From Hyphomicrobiales bacterium (GTDB lineage: Bacteria; Pseudomonadota; Alphaproteobacteria; Rhizobiales; Beijerinckiaceae): 64,000 bases of DNA. The notes beneath the pieces were generated by a model that was not told the DNA's origin, did not search any database, and saw nothing but the letters and a program-made list of their open reading frames with translations. Both the position numbers and the translations under genes were made by a program. Each line of letters begins with the position of its first letter. Within the stretch, counting starts at the first letter, position 1. This document shows positions 50,786-64,000 of this stretch, piece after piece. The stretch spans positions 3,016,001-3,080,000 of the forward strand of contig CAKNFP010000001.1 in NCBI GenBank assembly GCA_930633525.1. The letters run 5' to 3'.

Positions 50786-50886
50786 GGACGCTGCGCGTCC
50801 GACCTCTCCCCGCCGGGAGAGGTGGCCCGCGCCCTATGCCAGCCGCTGGGTGGATCGCTGGCGTCCCCTCTCCCGATGGGAGAGGG
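50786..50886. repeat. Cluster of three short intergenic hairpins
   Basis: GGACGC-TGC-GCGTCC at 50786-50800, ACCTCTCCC...GGGAGAGGT at 50802-50822 and CCCTCTCCC-GAT-GGGAGAGGG at 50866-50886. The last two repeat the motif at 47393-47411. They lie between convergent genes and may end transcription or be dispersed palindromic repeats of this genome. Confidence 0.6.
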
Positions 50887-50957
50887 TGAGGGACGACAAC
50901 CGTATTCACGGCGACCAGGACAACTGCGACGGGGGACGACGGCGTCCTGCGATACCC

Positions 50958-51380
50958 TCACACGGGGCCCGCGCCGAATGTCCAGAGCTTATTGCCGAGG
51001 AAGTTCCAGACCAGCACGATGCCCGTGGTCACGACTTGCGCCGGCAGATAGGGCAGCGCGAACTGATGGATGAAGACATACATCAACGCGAAAGTGAGCC
51101 CGAAACCGCCGCTGGCGACGATGGCGAAACGCCAGCTGGCCTCGCGATGCGGCCGGGTGCTCGCGAAGGTCATGCTGCGATTGAGGATATAGGACACGAT
51201 GCCGCCAGCGATGAAGCCGATGAGCGTGGCCGGCACCGGCCCCATGCCAGCGCCCTCGACAAGTCCGATCAGGGTGCCGAAATGGGCGACCGCGGCGAGA
51301 AGGCCGACGATGACGAAGCTCCCGACCTGACGCGGCAAACCGGCGGCATGACGGGCGATGAAGGACGAACGGTCGCTCAT
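50958..51380 (-). CDS. GtrA family membrane protein
   Basis: 140 residues from the ATG at 51380 (MSDRSSFIARHAAGLPRQVG). Four membrane helices: VGSFVIVGLLAAVAHFGTLI, VPATLIGFIAGGIVSYILNR, FAIVASGGFGLTFALMYVFI and VVTTGIVLVWNFLGNKLWTF; the YILNRSMTF and NFLGNKLWTF ends are GtrA signatures. GtrA proteins are linked to moving lipid-linked sugars. The gene stands alone and converges on the methyltransferase. Confidence 0.88.
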   Translation of the reverse strand: MSDRSSFIARHAAGLPRQVGSFVIVGLLAAVAHFGTLIGLVEGAGMGPVPATLIGFIAGGIVSYILNRSMTFASTRPHREASWRFAIVASGGFGLTFALMYVFIHQFALPYLPAQVVTTGIVLVWNFLGNKLWTFGAGPV

Positions 51381-51869
51381 GATGTTCCTTCGGCGCGCAC
51401 CCTCAGCCCAGCCACCGGGGCACGCAGCACGTGGCCTTGCCATATCGCCTCGGCTATCGCTTTGCCAATCGGCTTTCTCGGCCATCAGGCATGCAAGCAC
51501 CGCCCAAGCACCGTTTAACCACCCGACAACCGTCTAACGGACCGCGCATGCATCACCAACGCATGTGTGCGATGCACTGGCGAGACGCCTTTAGGGCTTC
51601 CTTTGCCGCCCGACCCCGTGTAAACGACAGCTTCAGCCGACGTTACTCTCGAACTTTGCGGTCCGCGCGCCCATCCTGGCCAACCTTGTCCCGGGATGTG
51701 CGGAGGCGGATCGCGCTGACACGCCGGGTGTAGGCCCCACGGACAACGGGCAACCGTTCTTCGCGTTGAGCCGCACACTCAGATATAAGAAGCGCTCATG
51801 CTGTCGCCTGATCTGCTCCAGGCCTCGCGACAGCATGGGTTCCCCGAGCCAGGACAATACCGGACGACC
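51381..51869. other. Gene-free stretch before carB
   Basis: About 490 bp between the divergent GtrA gene and carB. Frames present are low quality. A GCATGC...CGCATGTGTGCGATGCAC stretch at 51547-51573 has short dyads. The carB promoter should lie here; no strong -35/-10 pair could be fixed. Confidence 0.4.
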
Positions 51870-55202
<3,333 letters not shown>

Positions 55203-55350
55203 TCGACCGCCCGTCGTGGCAGACAGAGTTTTTCATTGATCCCGTCGCATCCCCGATAGCCTAATATCCCGATCCTGGAACCCTGGGTTCGGACCACCCC
55301 GCGAAAGCGGGGACGGCCGGGGGCGGCGTTGTATTGCGAGAGAAGGACGA

Positions 55351-55824
55351 ATGGAGAAGATCCCGATGACCGCGGCGGGCTACGCTGCTCTGGAAACGGA
55401 GTTGAAGCACCGCCAGCAGCAGGAGCGCCCGCGCATCATCCAGGCGATCGCGGAGGCGCGTGCGTTGGGCGATTTGTCTGAGAATGCCGAGTACCACGCG
55501 GCGAAGGAAGCCCAGGGGCTGAACGAAGGCCGCGTGCAGGAACTCGAGGGCCTGATTTCCCGTGCTGACATCATCGATGTCGGCAAGCTCGACGGAAAGA
55601 GCGTGAAGTTCGGCGCGACGGTGACCCTCATCGACGAGGACACCGAGGAAGAGCGGGTCTACCAGATCGTCGGCGAGCCTGAGGCGGACGTGCGCCGCGG
55701 CAAGATGTCGATCACCTCCCCGGTTGCTCGCGCGCTCATCGGCAAATCCGTGGGCGACACCGTCGAGGTCAATACGCCCGGCGGCGGCAAGTCCTACGAG
55801 ATCGTCAAAGTCGCTTTCATCTAG
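55351..55824 (+). CDS. greA: Transcription elongation factor GreA
   Basis: 157 residues. N-terminal coiled coil with the catalytic acidic tip in [20 protein letters not shown] (Asp and Glu at about 41-44) and C-terminal domain [37 protein letters not shown]. It binds the polymerase secondary channel and cleaves backtracked RNA. It lies 148 bp after carB; the gap shows no other gene. Confidence 0.97.
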   Translation: MEKIPMTAAGYAALETELKHRQQQERPRIIQAIAEARALGDLSENAEYHAAKEAQGLNEGRVQELEGLISRADIIDVGKLDGKSVKFGATVTLIDEDTEEERVYQIVGEPEADVRRGKMSITSPVARALIGKSVGDTVEVNTPGGGKSYEIVKVAFI

Positions 55825-55915
55825 AGCCTCTTGCGCAAAAAGTGTGAGCGGATTTGCGCTGGAGCGAACCGCGAGCCTGGAATTCGCGTTGAAAGAATGA
55901 GCAGGAGGGATCGTC

Positions 55916-56446
55916 ATGCGTAACGTATCACGTCGCACCGCCGCGGTTGGCATACTGGCGGCCCTCGCTCTGGCGGGGTGCGTATCAAAGGGCGATCTCA
56001 AGCTTCCGGCCGATGTGGCCGCGACGCTGCAATACGCGGCGATCAACGTGGACGTCGCTCCATTGCAGGCCAAGGGGTTGACTGACTGGGCGACCATCAT
56101 CCAGCAGGCCACCGCCGCCCAGCTCACCAAGGAATTCGCGGACCGGCGAACCACCGCGAAGACCGGCGCGACCCTTCAGGTCATCATCACGGGCGTGACG
56201 CTGACAAGCTTCGTCGGTGGCGACGGTGGTGACTTGCCCATGGATGGCGGCAGCTCCACCGACTATCTCGAAGGCGATGCTCTCGTCATCTCCTCCACGG
56301 GCGAGACACTGGCCAAGCAGCACATTCTGCTCGCCCTGCCCTCGGACGGGGCCGGCGCCTGGTACCTGCCGAACATCGATCAACTGCGACTGGCGTATCT
56401 GTCGAAGAACTTCGCCCGGTGGGTGAAGAGCTACTTCCACAACTGA
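55916..56446 (+). CDS. Lipoprotein of unknown function
   Basis: 176 residues with a signal sequence and lipobox LALAGC (Cys about 22, MRNVSRRTAAVGILAALALA before it), so it should be lipid-anchored. The mature part (VDVAPLQAKGLTDWATIIQQ, GATLQVIITGVTLTSFVGGD) is mixed; resembling LPS-assembly or DUF-type Rhizobiales lipoproteins, none named. Convergent with the Lrp gene. Confidence 0.75.
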   Translation: MRNVSRRTAAVGILAALALAGCVSKGDLKLPADVAATLQYAAINVDVAPLQAKGLTDWATIIQQATAAQLTKEFADRRTTAKTGATLQVIITGVTLTSFVGGDGGDLPMDGGSSTDYLEGDALVISSTGETLAKQHILLALPSDGAGAWYLPNIDQLRLAYLSKNFARWVKSYFHN

Positions 56447-56450
56447 CGCT

Positions 56451-56930
56451 TTACACCGTCTCCTTGTCCGGGAACGGCATGATCGGCGCATCCTTGACCT
56501 GGTCAAGGGTGACGGCCGTGCGCACATTGCGCACATTAGGCAGCCCGGTCAGTTCAAGAACGAAGGACTGGAAGGACTTCAGGTCCGGCGCCACGCATTT
56601 CAGGAGATAGTCGATATCGCCGGACAGGGTCCAGCATTCCCGCACCAGGGGCAAGGCGCGAATACGCGCCTCGAACTGGGCGAGATCGGTCTCTGCCTGA
56701 CTGGCGAGATGGACCATCGCGAAGCAGGTCACCTCGTAGCCGAGCTGCCTTTCATCGAGAATCGCGCGATAGCCCTTGATGAGCCCGGCTTCCTCGAGAG
56801 CGCGCACACGCCTGAGGCAGGGAGGCGCGGACAGACCCGCACGCTTGGCGAGTTCGACGTTCGTTATGCGTCCTTCGGACTGCAACTCCGCCAGAATTTT
56901 CCAGTCAGTATCGTCCAAAGTGAAACGCAA
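56451..56930 (-). CDS. Lrp/AsnC family transcriptional regulator
   Basis: About 159 residues if started at the TTG at 56930 (after AAGGG); a TTG at 56918 would give a shorter start; no ATG is in frame nearby. N-terminal helix-turn-helix (DDTDWKILAELQSEGRITNV, ELAKRAGLSAPPCLRRVRAL) and a C-terminal ACT-like RAM domain (ECWTLSGDIDYLLKCVAPDL). Amino-acid responsive control is usual. The ELM1 gene is divergent 113 bp away. Confidence 0.9.
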   Translation of the reverse strand: MRFTLDDTDWKILAELQSEGRITNVELAKRAGLSAPPCLRRVRALEEAGLIKGYRAILDERQLGYEVTCFAMVHLASQAETDLAQFEARIRALPLVRECWTLSGDIDYLLKCVAPDLKSFQSFVLELTGLPNVRNVRTAVTLDQVKDAPIMPFPDKETV

Positions 56931-57042
56931 GGGGAAACCATCCCTTCCCGCAGGTGCGAAGGCTGTGTAGACCGGTGAGCAGACTGACACAAGCGCGGCT
57001 GTCCGGCGATAGCCGCTATGCGCACCGTAACCGGAGCCTGTC

Positions 57043-59047
<2,005 letters not shown>

Positions 59048-59098
59048 TCGTGCTCGATGCCATCTTGATGATAACAAAGAAACGCCCGGGGGGCGGCC

Positions 59099-59989
59099 GT
59101 GGATTGGGACAAAGTTCGTATCTTCTACACAGTTGCCGAAGCGGGGAGTTTCACCCGGGCCGGCGATGATCTCGGCCTCAGCCAGTCTGCCGTCAGCCGG
59201 CAGGTCAGCGCTCTTGAGCGAGAGCTGAAGGCACCCCTGTTTCATCGTCATGCCCGCGGCCTCATTCTGACCGAGCAGGGCGAACTTCTGTTCCGTGCCG
59301 CGCGCGATATGACCATGCGGCTCGACTCGACTCGCGCCCGCCTTGCCGAATCCCGCGAACGCCCCTCCGGCAATCTGCGTGTCACCACGACACTAGGGCT
59401 CGGCTCGCATTGGCTCACCCCGCGCCTGGGTGAATTCCTGGACCTTTATCCCGATGTGCGCGTCGAGCTCATCCTCACCGACGAGGAACTCGACCTCTCC
59501 ATGCGTGAGGCCGACGTCGCGATCCGACTGCGACAGCCTGTTCAGGGCGACCTGATCCAGCGGCGGCTGTTCACCGTGCATTTTCACGTCTATGCGTCCA
59601 CCGAGTATCTCAAGCGCTTCGGCCAGCCGGATAAGCTCGCCGATCTCGACAGCCACCGCATCCTGACATTCGGCGGCGCGATCCCGCATTATCTGCTGGC
59701 CGCTCATTGGCTCGCGACGGCAGGCCGCGACGTCAAGGACCCGCGTGCCTATCACCTCGTGGTCAACAATATCACGGCGCTCAAGAAGGCGACGGAGAAG
59801 GGCTCCGGGATCGCCGTCCTGCCGGACTATCTCGTCGAGCCCGGACTTGGCCTCGTGCAGATCCTGACGGATGTCGAGATGCCGTCGCTCGACAGCTACC
59901 TCGTCTTTCCCGAAGAGATGAAGAACGTGGCGCGCGTTCAGGTCTTCCGGGATTTCCTGATCAGCAAGGCCCAGCGCTGGACCTACTGA
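59099..59989 (+). CDS. LysR family transcriptional regulator
   Basis: 296 residues from a GTG at 59099 (VDWDKVRIFYTVAEAGSFTR). The helix-turn-helix has AGDDLGLSQSAVSRQVSALE, followed by the long linker helix and the effector domain (LRVTTTLGLGSHWLTPRLGE, DVAIRLRQPVQGDLIQRRLF). The type lies downstream of trxB in many Rhizobiales and is likely to respond to redox or an unidentified ligand. The target is not shown by the sequence. Confidence 0.92.
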   Translation: MDWDKVRIFYTVAEAGSFTRAGDDLGLSQSAVSRQVSALERELKAPLFHRHARGLILTEQGELLFRAARDMTMRLDSTRARLAESRERPSGNLRVTTTLGLGSHWLTPRLGEFLDLYPDVRVELILTDEELDLSMREADVAIRLRQPVQGDLIQRRLFTVHFHVYASTEYLKRFGQPDKLADLDSHRILTFGGAIPHYLLAAHWLATAGRDVKDPRAYHLVVNNITALKKATEKGSGIAVLPDYLVEPGLGLVQILTDVEMPSLDSYLVFPEEMKNVARVQVFRDFLISKAQRWTY

Positions 59990-60382
59990 CCGAGGGCACT
60001 CCAAAGCGAGACTGCCCTTTGCCTCCATCGCGGGTTGGGCCGCGCGATCAGAGCGCGTGGCCTTCAGGCGCTTCCGCTTCCCCAGCGGCGCGCGGCGCTC
60101 CATCGCCTTGAATCATGCTGATTGAGCACAGAGCCGGCCCGCCGTTCCGGCCTTGGTAGAGAAGCCTGAGCCCCGATTAGCCGTCGGATCCGGCTCAAAA
60201 CACGGCGCCCTCGGCCCCAACATTTGCGTGCCTAAAAAATCGGCAGGTTGCGTCGCGCAATGGCTGTGGTGGCGCCCAGCGAGAACCGGCATGCATCCCT
60301 CGCACGCTGGAAACCGCATTGTGGATCCGCATCCATCCGCCTCCAAGCCGATTGCCCGCATCAAAGTCGGGAACGATTTGGG
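59990..60382. other. Gene-poor stretch after LysR gene
   Basis: Nearly 400 bp with only weak frames. Composition stays GC-rich until about 60360, then turns AT-rich. No RNA gene or repeat was recognised. It begins with a CCGAGGGCACTCC-like end of the LysR transcript but no strong terminator. Confidence 0.4.
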
Positions 60383-60634
60383 ATGCGATTCGGGTATTCA
60401 AATACCTATAATGTCGAAATTGGGCGGAATTTTAGCGTTAAACAGCGCCTGGCAAGAGCCCTATTGAATTTTTTTAAACGCAGTCAACACATTCTTACTC
60501 CCGCTTTCCGCCGAGCGAGAAAGACAAATAACGATCTAAAATTATTGGACTTTTTGGCAGAAGGCCTGCCTCGATCACGCAGTTCCCACCTTTATCAGCA
60601 GGACTTACCGACTAAATATGCGGCAACTGCATAG
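60383..60634 (+). CDS. Possible small protein in AT-rich stretch
   Basis: 83 residues from the ATG at 60383 (weak GGG site). Sequence is basic and helical (VKQRLARALLNFFKRSQHIL, RARKTNNDLKLLDFLAEGLP) and ends SSHLYQQDLPTKYAATA. RARK-x(3)-LKLLDFLAEGLP loosely recalls DUF1127-like small proteins (RRxxxLxxLDDRxLxDIGL), but the match is poor. Local AT content is higher than the surrounding DNA, which supports transfer or an unusual gene; coding is uncertain. Confidence 0.38.
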   Translation: MRFGYSNTYNVEIGRNFSVKQRLARALLNFFKRSQHILTPAFRRARKTNNDLKLLDFLAEGLPRSRSSHLYQQDLPTKYAATA

Positions 60635-60788
60635 CAGTCATGTCGCATGTTGCATTGCAAAAAGGCAGAAACTCAGTCATATTGATCGTGGCTGAAGACG
60701 TTGGGCTCCGCACCACCTCCCGGCGTAGAGCTTGTTTTCGGCCGTTCCCCTCTGGAAGTGTTCTGACTTCGGTCAGACATTAACTCGG

Positions 60789-60826
60789 GCCGGATTTCCC
60801 TAGCGGAGATCCGGCTCCTTTTCTTT
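60789..60826 (+). terminator. Intrinsic terminator-like hairpin
   Basis: GCCGGAT (60789-60795) pairs with ATCCGGC (60809-60815) around a 13-nt loop, followed by TCCTTTTCTTT. On the plus strand it fits a rho-independent terminator for the small gene at 60383 or for an unlabelled small RNA in 60640-60790. Confidence 0.55.
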
Positions 60827-60928
60827 GTAGGGTCTGCTTAGGCGTCTTACCCTAGCGCTCAAAACCTGCCGATGGCGTTCCTGACTGGCGCATCGCCAGG
60901 AACCTGAGCCCTCCCGGAGCCGTAGCCT

Positions 60929-61864
60929 CTACATGAAGAGGCGCTCTCCTTCCATCCCCTTGTACATGTCGGCCACGAACTCGCCGTAGCCGTTGTAGAT
61001 CACGGTCGGCCGATACTCGCCCGTGCCCAGCACCTCTTCGCGCGCCTGGCTCCAGCGGGGATGGGCGACCTCGGGGTTCACGTTGGCCCAGAAGCCGTAT
61101 TCAGAGTTTTGCAGGCTCTCCCAGTAGCTGACCGGGCGCTTCTCCGAGAAGGAGATGGCGACGATCGACTTGATGGACTTGAAGCCATATTTCCAGGGGG
61201 TCGCCAGCCTGATCGGCGCACCCATCACCTTGGGGAGCGGTTTGCCATAGGCGCCCGTGACCATGAATGTGAGCTCGTTGGTCGCCTCGGCGATGGTGAG
61301 CCCTTCAGTGTAGGGCCAAGGATACCACGTCTGCTTCTGCGCGGGCGCGACCTTCGGATTGAGAAAGGTCTTCATCACGACATATTTGGCGGAGCCGAGC
61401 GGCCGCGCCATATCGACCAATGCGCGCATGGGGAAGCCAGTCCACGGCACAGCCATAGACCACGCCTCGACGCAGCGGTGCCGATAGAGCCGTTCCTCCA
61501 GAGCGACGCGTCGCAAAAGATCCTCGAAGGCGATCTCGAACGGCTTTTCCACGAGGCCGTCGATCTTGACCGTCCAAGGCGAGATCGGCAGCGCCTCGGC
61601 CGCGGAGGCGACGCGCTTGGAGAATCCGAACTCGTAGAAATTGTTGTAGTTGGTGTTGTCGCTCTCCGGCGTCACCGGCTGGGCGAGCTTGTAGCGATCA
61701 TTGCGGGCCGCCGGATAGGGGCTGTCGGCGGCCAGGGCCGGGCTGCTCGCGGCAAGCGCCATAGCCGTGCCGCCTGCCATGAAAGCGCGGCGATTGAGAA
61801 AGATCGCCTCATGCACCGCTTCATGTTCGGGAATTTCCCAGCCACGTTTTGCTCTGACGAACAT
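60929..61864 (-). CDS. msrP: Protein-methionine-sulfoxide reductase catalytic subunit MsrP
   Basis: 311 residues from the ATG at 61864. Tat signal FLNRRAFMAGGTAMALAASS (twin Arg, then hydrophobic stretch) sends it folded to the periplasm. Molybdopterin-ligating Cys is in YRHRCVEAWSMAVPWTGFP (about 145), with GAPIRLATPWKYGFKSIKSI after. It repairs oxidised Met in envelope proteins, taking electrons from the haem protein MsrQ. No msrQ gene is adjacent in the window. Confidence 0.95.
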   Translation of the reverse strand: MFVRAKRGWEIPEHEAVHEAIFLNRRAFMAGGTAMALAASSPALAADSPYPAARNDRYKLAQPVTPESDNTNYNNFYEFGFSKRVASAAEALPISPWTVKIDGLVEKPFEIAFEDLLRRVALEERLYRHRCVEAWSMAVPWTGFPMRALVDMARPLGSAKYVVMKTFLNPKVAPAQKQTWYPWPYTEGLTIAEATNELTFMVTGAYGKPLPKVMGAPIRLATPWKYGFKSIKSIVAISFSEKRPVSYWESLQNSEYGFWANVNPEVAHPRWSQAREEVLGTGEYRPTVIYNGYGEFVADMYKGMEGERLFM

Positions 61865-61941
61865 ACACGGCCCCATCGTTCATATGCTGGTTTCTGTTGC
61901 GCCTGAGAAAGCGCCTCCCGCGCGTGAAGCGCAAATCACGT

Positions 61942-63672
61942 TCAGGTGCTTGCGGGTGGATGCCCGTCCAGCACGGCCTCGCGCAGGACACGGCGCAGCA
62001 CCTTGCCCACATTGGACTTCGGCAGGCTGTCGCAGAAGGTGATTCGCCGCGGCATCTTGTAGGGCGTGAGCGACTGGCGCGCGAAGGCGCGGATCTCCTC
62101 CTCGGTCAGGCTCGGATCGCGCCGCACGATATAGGCGGCGACCATCTCGCCGGACTGCGGATCCGGCAGCCCGATCACCGCCGCCTCCAGCACCTTCGGA
62201 TGCCGCACCAGCACGTCCTCCACCTCGGTCGGATAGACGTTGAATCCCGAGACGATCACCATGTCCTTGATGCGATCGACGATCCGCAGCGCGCCATCCG
62301 CTTCCATGACGGCAAGATCGCCGGTGCGGAAGAAGCCGTCCGTCGTCATCACCGCGGCTGTCGCATCCGGGTGCCGCCAGTAGCCGGCCATCACCTGCGG
62401 GCCACGGACGCACAGCTCGCCGACGCTGCCGATCGGCAGATCATCGCTGGTGCCGGGTGTACGAATGACCACATCGGTTGACGGCAGGGGATAGCCGATA
62501 GTGCCCGTGAAAGCCTCGATGTCGAGCCGGTTGACGGACACCACGGGCGAGGTCTCCGAGAGGCCATAGCCCTCGATGATCGGCTGCCCCGTCAAGTCCT
62601 TCCAGCGCTCCGCGACGGCCGCCTGGGTCGCCATGCCTCCCGACACACAGAAGGAGAGCCGCGAGAAGTCGATCTCCTTCGCGCCCGGATGGTTCAGGAT
62701 GGCGTTGAACAAGGTGTTCACGCCGCAGAGCATGGTGAAGCGCTCCTTCTGGAGGGTCTTCACAAGGCCAGCGATGTCGCGCGGATTGGCGATCAGAAGC
62801 GAGCAGGCACCGCAGACGAAGCGGCTGATGCAACAGGCGGTCAAGGAGAAGATGTGGTAGAGCGGCAAGGCCGTCACCATCACCTGACCTTCCATGTCGT
62901 CAGGCACCCAGGCGCCCACCCATGCGCGGATCTGGGCGACGTTGGCGACGATGTTGCGGTGCGTCAGCATCGCGCCCTTCGGCGTTCCCGTGGTCCCGCC
63001 GGTATATTGCAGGAAAGCGACATCCTCGCCGGCGATGGCGACGGGTGATGCGCGCCCCGCCGAGGCCGCCATGATGGCGCTGAACCTGTGATGTCCCGGC
63101 AAGGCAAAGGGTGGCACGGCGCGCTTCACGTGCCGCGACACCGCGTTGACGAGATGGCCCTTCCACCCCATGAGATCCCCGGGGGCTGCGACGACAATGG
63201 CATCAAGCCCCAGATCCGGCCGCGCCGCCTCCACGGTATGGGCGAAATTCTCAAGGACGAACAAGGCGCGCGCTCCCGCATCCTGCAGCTGATGGGTCAG
63301 CTCGTTCGCGGTGTAGAGCGGATTGACATTGACGACCGTGTAGCCGCCGCGGATGGCACCGATCATCACGGCGGGAAAGGCGAGCACGTTCGGCATCATG
63401 ATGGCGATTCGGTCGCCTTTCACGAAGCCTTGCGCCTGCAGCCAGGCGGTGACCTTGTCGGCCGCCTGCCCCAGGGCGTGATAGCTCAACACCGAGCCGA
63501 AGCTCTTGAAGGCCGGGCGACTGTCGAACTGGGCGATCGCCCCGCTGAACAAATCCGCCAAGGTGCCCTGCGGCTCGATCGCGTGAGGGATGGAGGCTGG
63601 ATAGGCGGAGAACCAGGGAGCCTTCTCGTTCCCGGCGAGATGCACCTCGCCTCCCCTCTCGTCGCGCGCCAT
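61942..63672 (-). CDS. fadD: Long-chain fatty acid-CoA ligase
   Basis: 576 residues from the ATG at 63672 (after GGAAAGGCAAGGG). Adenylate-forming motifs: P-loop LQYTGGTTGTPKGAMLTHRN (about 220-235), GYGLSETSPVVS (about 360), DGFFRTGDLAVMEADGALRI and DMVIVSGFNVYPTEVEDVLV, then KSNVGKVLRRVLR with the catalytic Lys. It activates fatty acids to acyl-CoA for beta-oxidation or lipids. Symbol by best match only; the substrate chain length is not shown. 77 bp separate it from msrP. Confidence 0.9.
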   Translation of the reverse strand: MARDERGGEVHLAGNEKAPWFSAYPASIPHAIEPQGTLADLFSGAIAQFDSRPAFKSFGSVLSYHALGQAADKVTAWLQAQGFVKGDRIAIMMPNVLAFPAVMIGAIRGGYTVVNVNPLYTANELTHQLQDAGARALFVLENFAHTVEAARPDLGLDAIVVAAPGDLMGWKGHLVNAVSRHVKRAVPPFALPGHHRFSAIMAASAGRASPVAIAGEDVAFLQYTGGTTGTPKGAMLTHRNIVANVAQIRAWVGAWVPDDMEGQVMVTALPLYHIFSLTACCISRFVCGACSLLIANPRDIAGLVKTLQKERFTMLCGVNTLFNAILNHPGAKEIDFSRLSFCVSGGMATQAAVAERWKDLTGQPIIEGYGLSETSPVVSVNRLDIEAFTGTIGYPLPSTDVVIRTPGTSDDLPIGSVGELCVRGPQVMAGYWRHPDATAAVMTTDGFFRTGDLAVMEADGALRIVDRIKDMVIVSGFNVYPTEVEDVLVRHPKVLEAAVIGLPDPQSGEMVAAYIVRRDPSLTEEEIRAFARQSLTPYKMPRRITFCDSLPKSNVGKVLRRVLREAVLDGHPPAST

Positions 63673-63731
63673 CCCTTGCCTTTCCGATCTTGTTCTTTCA
63701 GGGCGCATGCCGCGCCGGGCGACAGACTAGA

Positions 63732-63831
63732 GCATTTTCAAGCGAAGTGGGAACCGGTTCGCGTGAAGAAAATGCGTGGAAACAAGGACCTAGAGCATTC
63801 CGGCGAACCCGGAGTTCGCCGGAAATGCTCT
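63732..63831. repeat. Two palindromic repeats of Rhizobiales type
   Basis: A GCATTTTC...GAAAATGC inverted repeat at about 63732-63775 and an AGAGCATT-CCGGCGAAC...GTTCGCCGG-AAATGCTCT repeat at about 63793-63831, both with the AGAGCATT lead. Related elements are dispersed in Rhizobiales genomes. The remaining bases of the right edge (63673-63731 and 63832-64000) hold no recognised gene. Confidence 0.65.
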
Positions 63832-64000
63832 AACCCGCCAAAGCCGGAGCGCAATCGCCGTTGCAGTATCGAGGGCATTATCGGCTGGGATGATTGACCA
63901 AAAGTTGGCGCCCGGACACCTTTCAGCATCCGAGCGCTCCAAAAGATCCATCCAGTCCGCGCTGGCGCCCCGGCTCAGGTGTGTGCGGCCTGCTGTGCCA

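Noticed and set aside
60153..60467. Coding gene in the gap after LysR
   Set aside because: Sequence is low quality without ribosome site or family resemblance; a better, though still weak, frame begins at 60383.

Overview
The window is high-GC alphaproteobacterial chromosome, most likely Rhizobiales: macromolecular-synthesis order yqeY-dnaG-rpoD, a DnaG without the zinc cysteines, an ELM1-family protein next to trxB, DUF982 and HlyU families. Genus is not resolved. Roughly the left 60% (1 to about 38.65 kb) is a prophage whose left end lies outside the window. The right 40% is ordinary host chromosome.

Prophage. Packaging and head genes run leftward at the left edge: terminase small and large subunits, a gpW-like joiner and the start of a lambda-type portal, with a GpZ-like tail gene and a phage tRNA-Thr(UGU) behind them. 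From about 5.4 to 30.3 kb almost every gene is on the minus strand and many overlap by 1 to 4 bases. These are a VRR-NUC nuclease, a GIY-YIG protein, a primase-polymerase/DUF3987 fusion beside an AT-rich candidate origin, three DNA methyltransferases, a helicase, an HNH nuclease, an RNA-repair pair (polynucleotide phosphatase-kinase plus RNA ligase), a Cas4-like nuclease, Gp157, a phage sliding clamp, DUF669, a Sak4-like ATPase and an antirepressor. A hicAB toxin-antitoxin pair with two palindromic operators sits inside. A CI-like S24 repressor (30.5 kb) is flanked by GAATTC operators. To its right run many small early genes, including a DnaA domain IV-like protein, then a secreted nuclease, an excisionase and a tyrosine integrase abutting tRNA-Ile2(CAU), the probable attachment gene. 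An IS256-family element with a 9-bp target duplication splits one prophage gene.

The most unusual element is at 25.86 to 27.44 kb. Twelve hairpins, each with a 30-nt loop built as 11 variable + 9 conserved (GGGTTGCGC) + 10 variable bases, closed by GGC/GCC and by unit-specific complementary arms, surround and partly overlap a gene for an IS110/Tnp_20-like protein with no visible nuclease domain. This resembles a tandem interspaced guide RNA (TIGR) array with a TasA-type (Nop-like) partner, in an uncommon hairpin-armed form.

Host part. From the tRNA rightward: a Tad-type VWA pilus protein, a class III adenylate cyclase, HlyU, rpoD, dnaG, yqeY, carA (after a possible attenuator), a cupin, a methyltransferase, GtrA, carB, greA, a lipoprotein, an Lrp/AsnC regulator, ELM1, trxB, a LysR regulator, a gene-poor kilobase, msrP and a fatty-acid CoA ligase.
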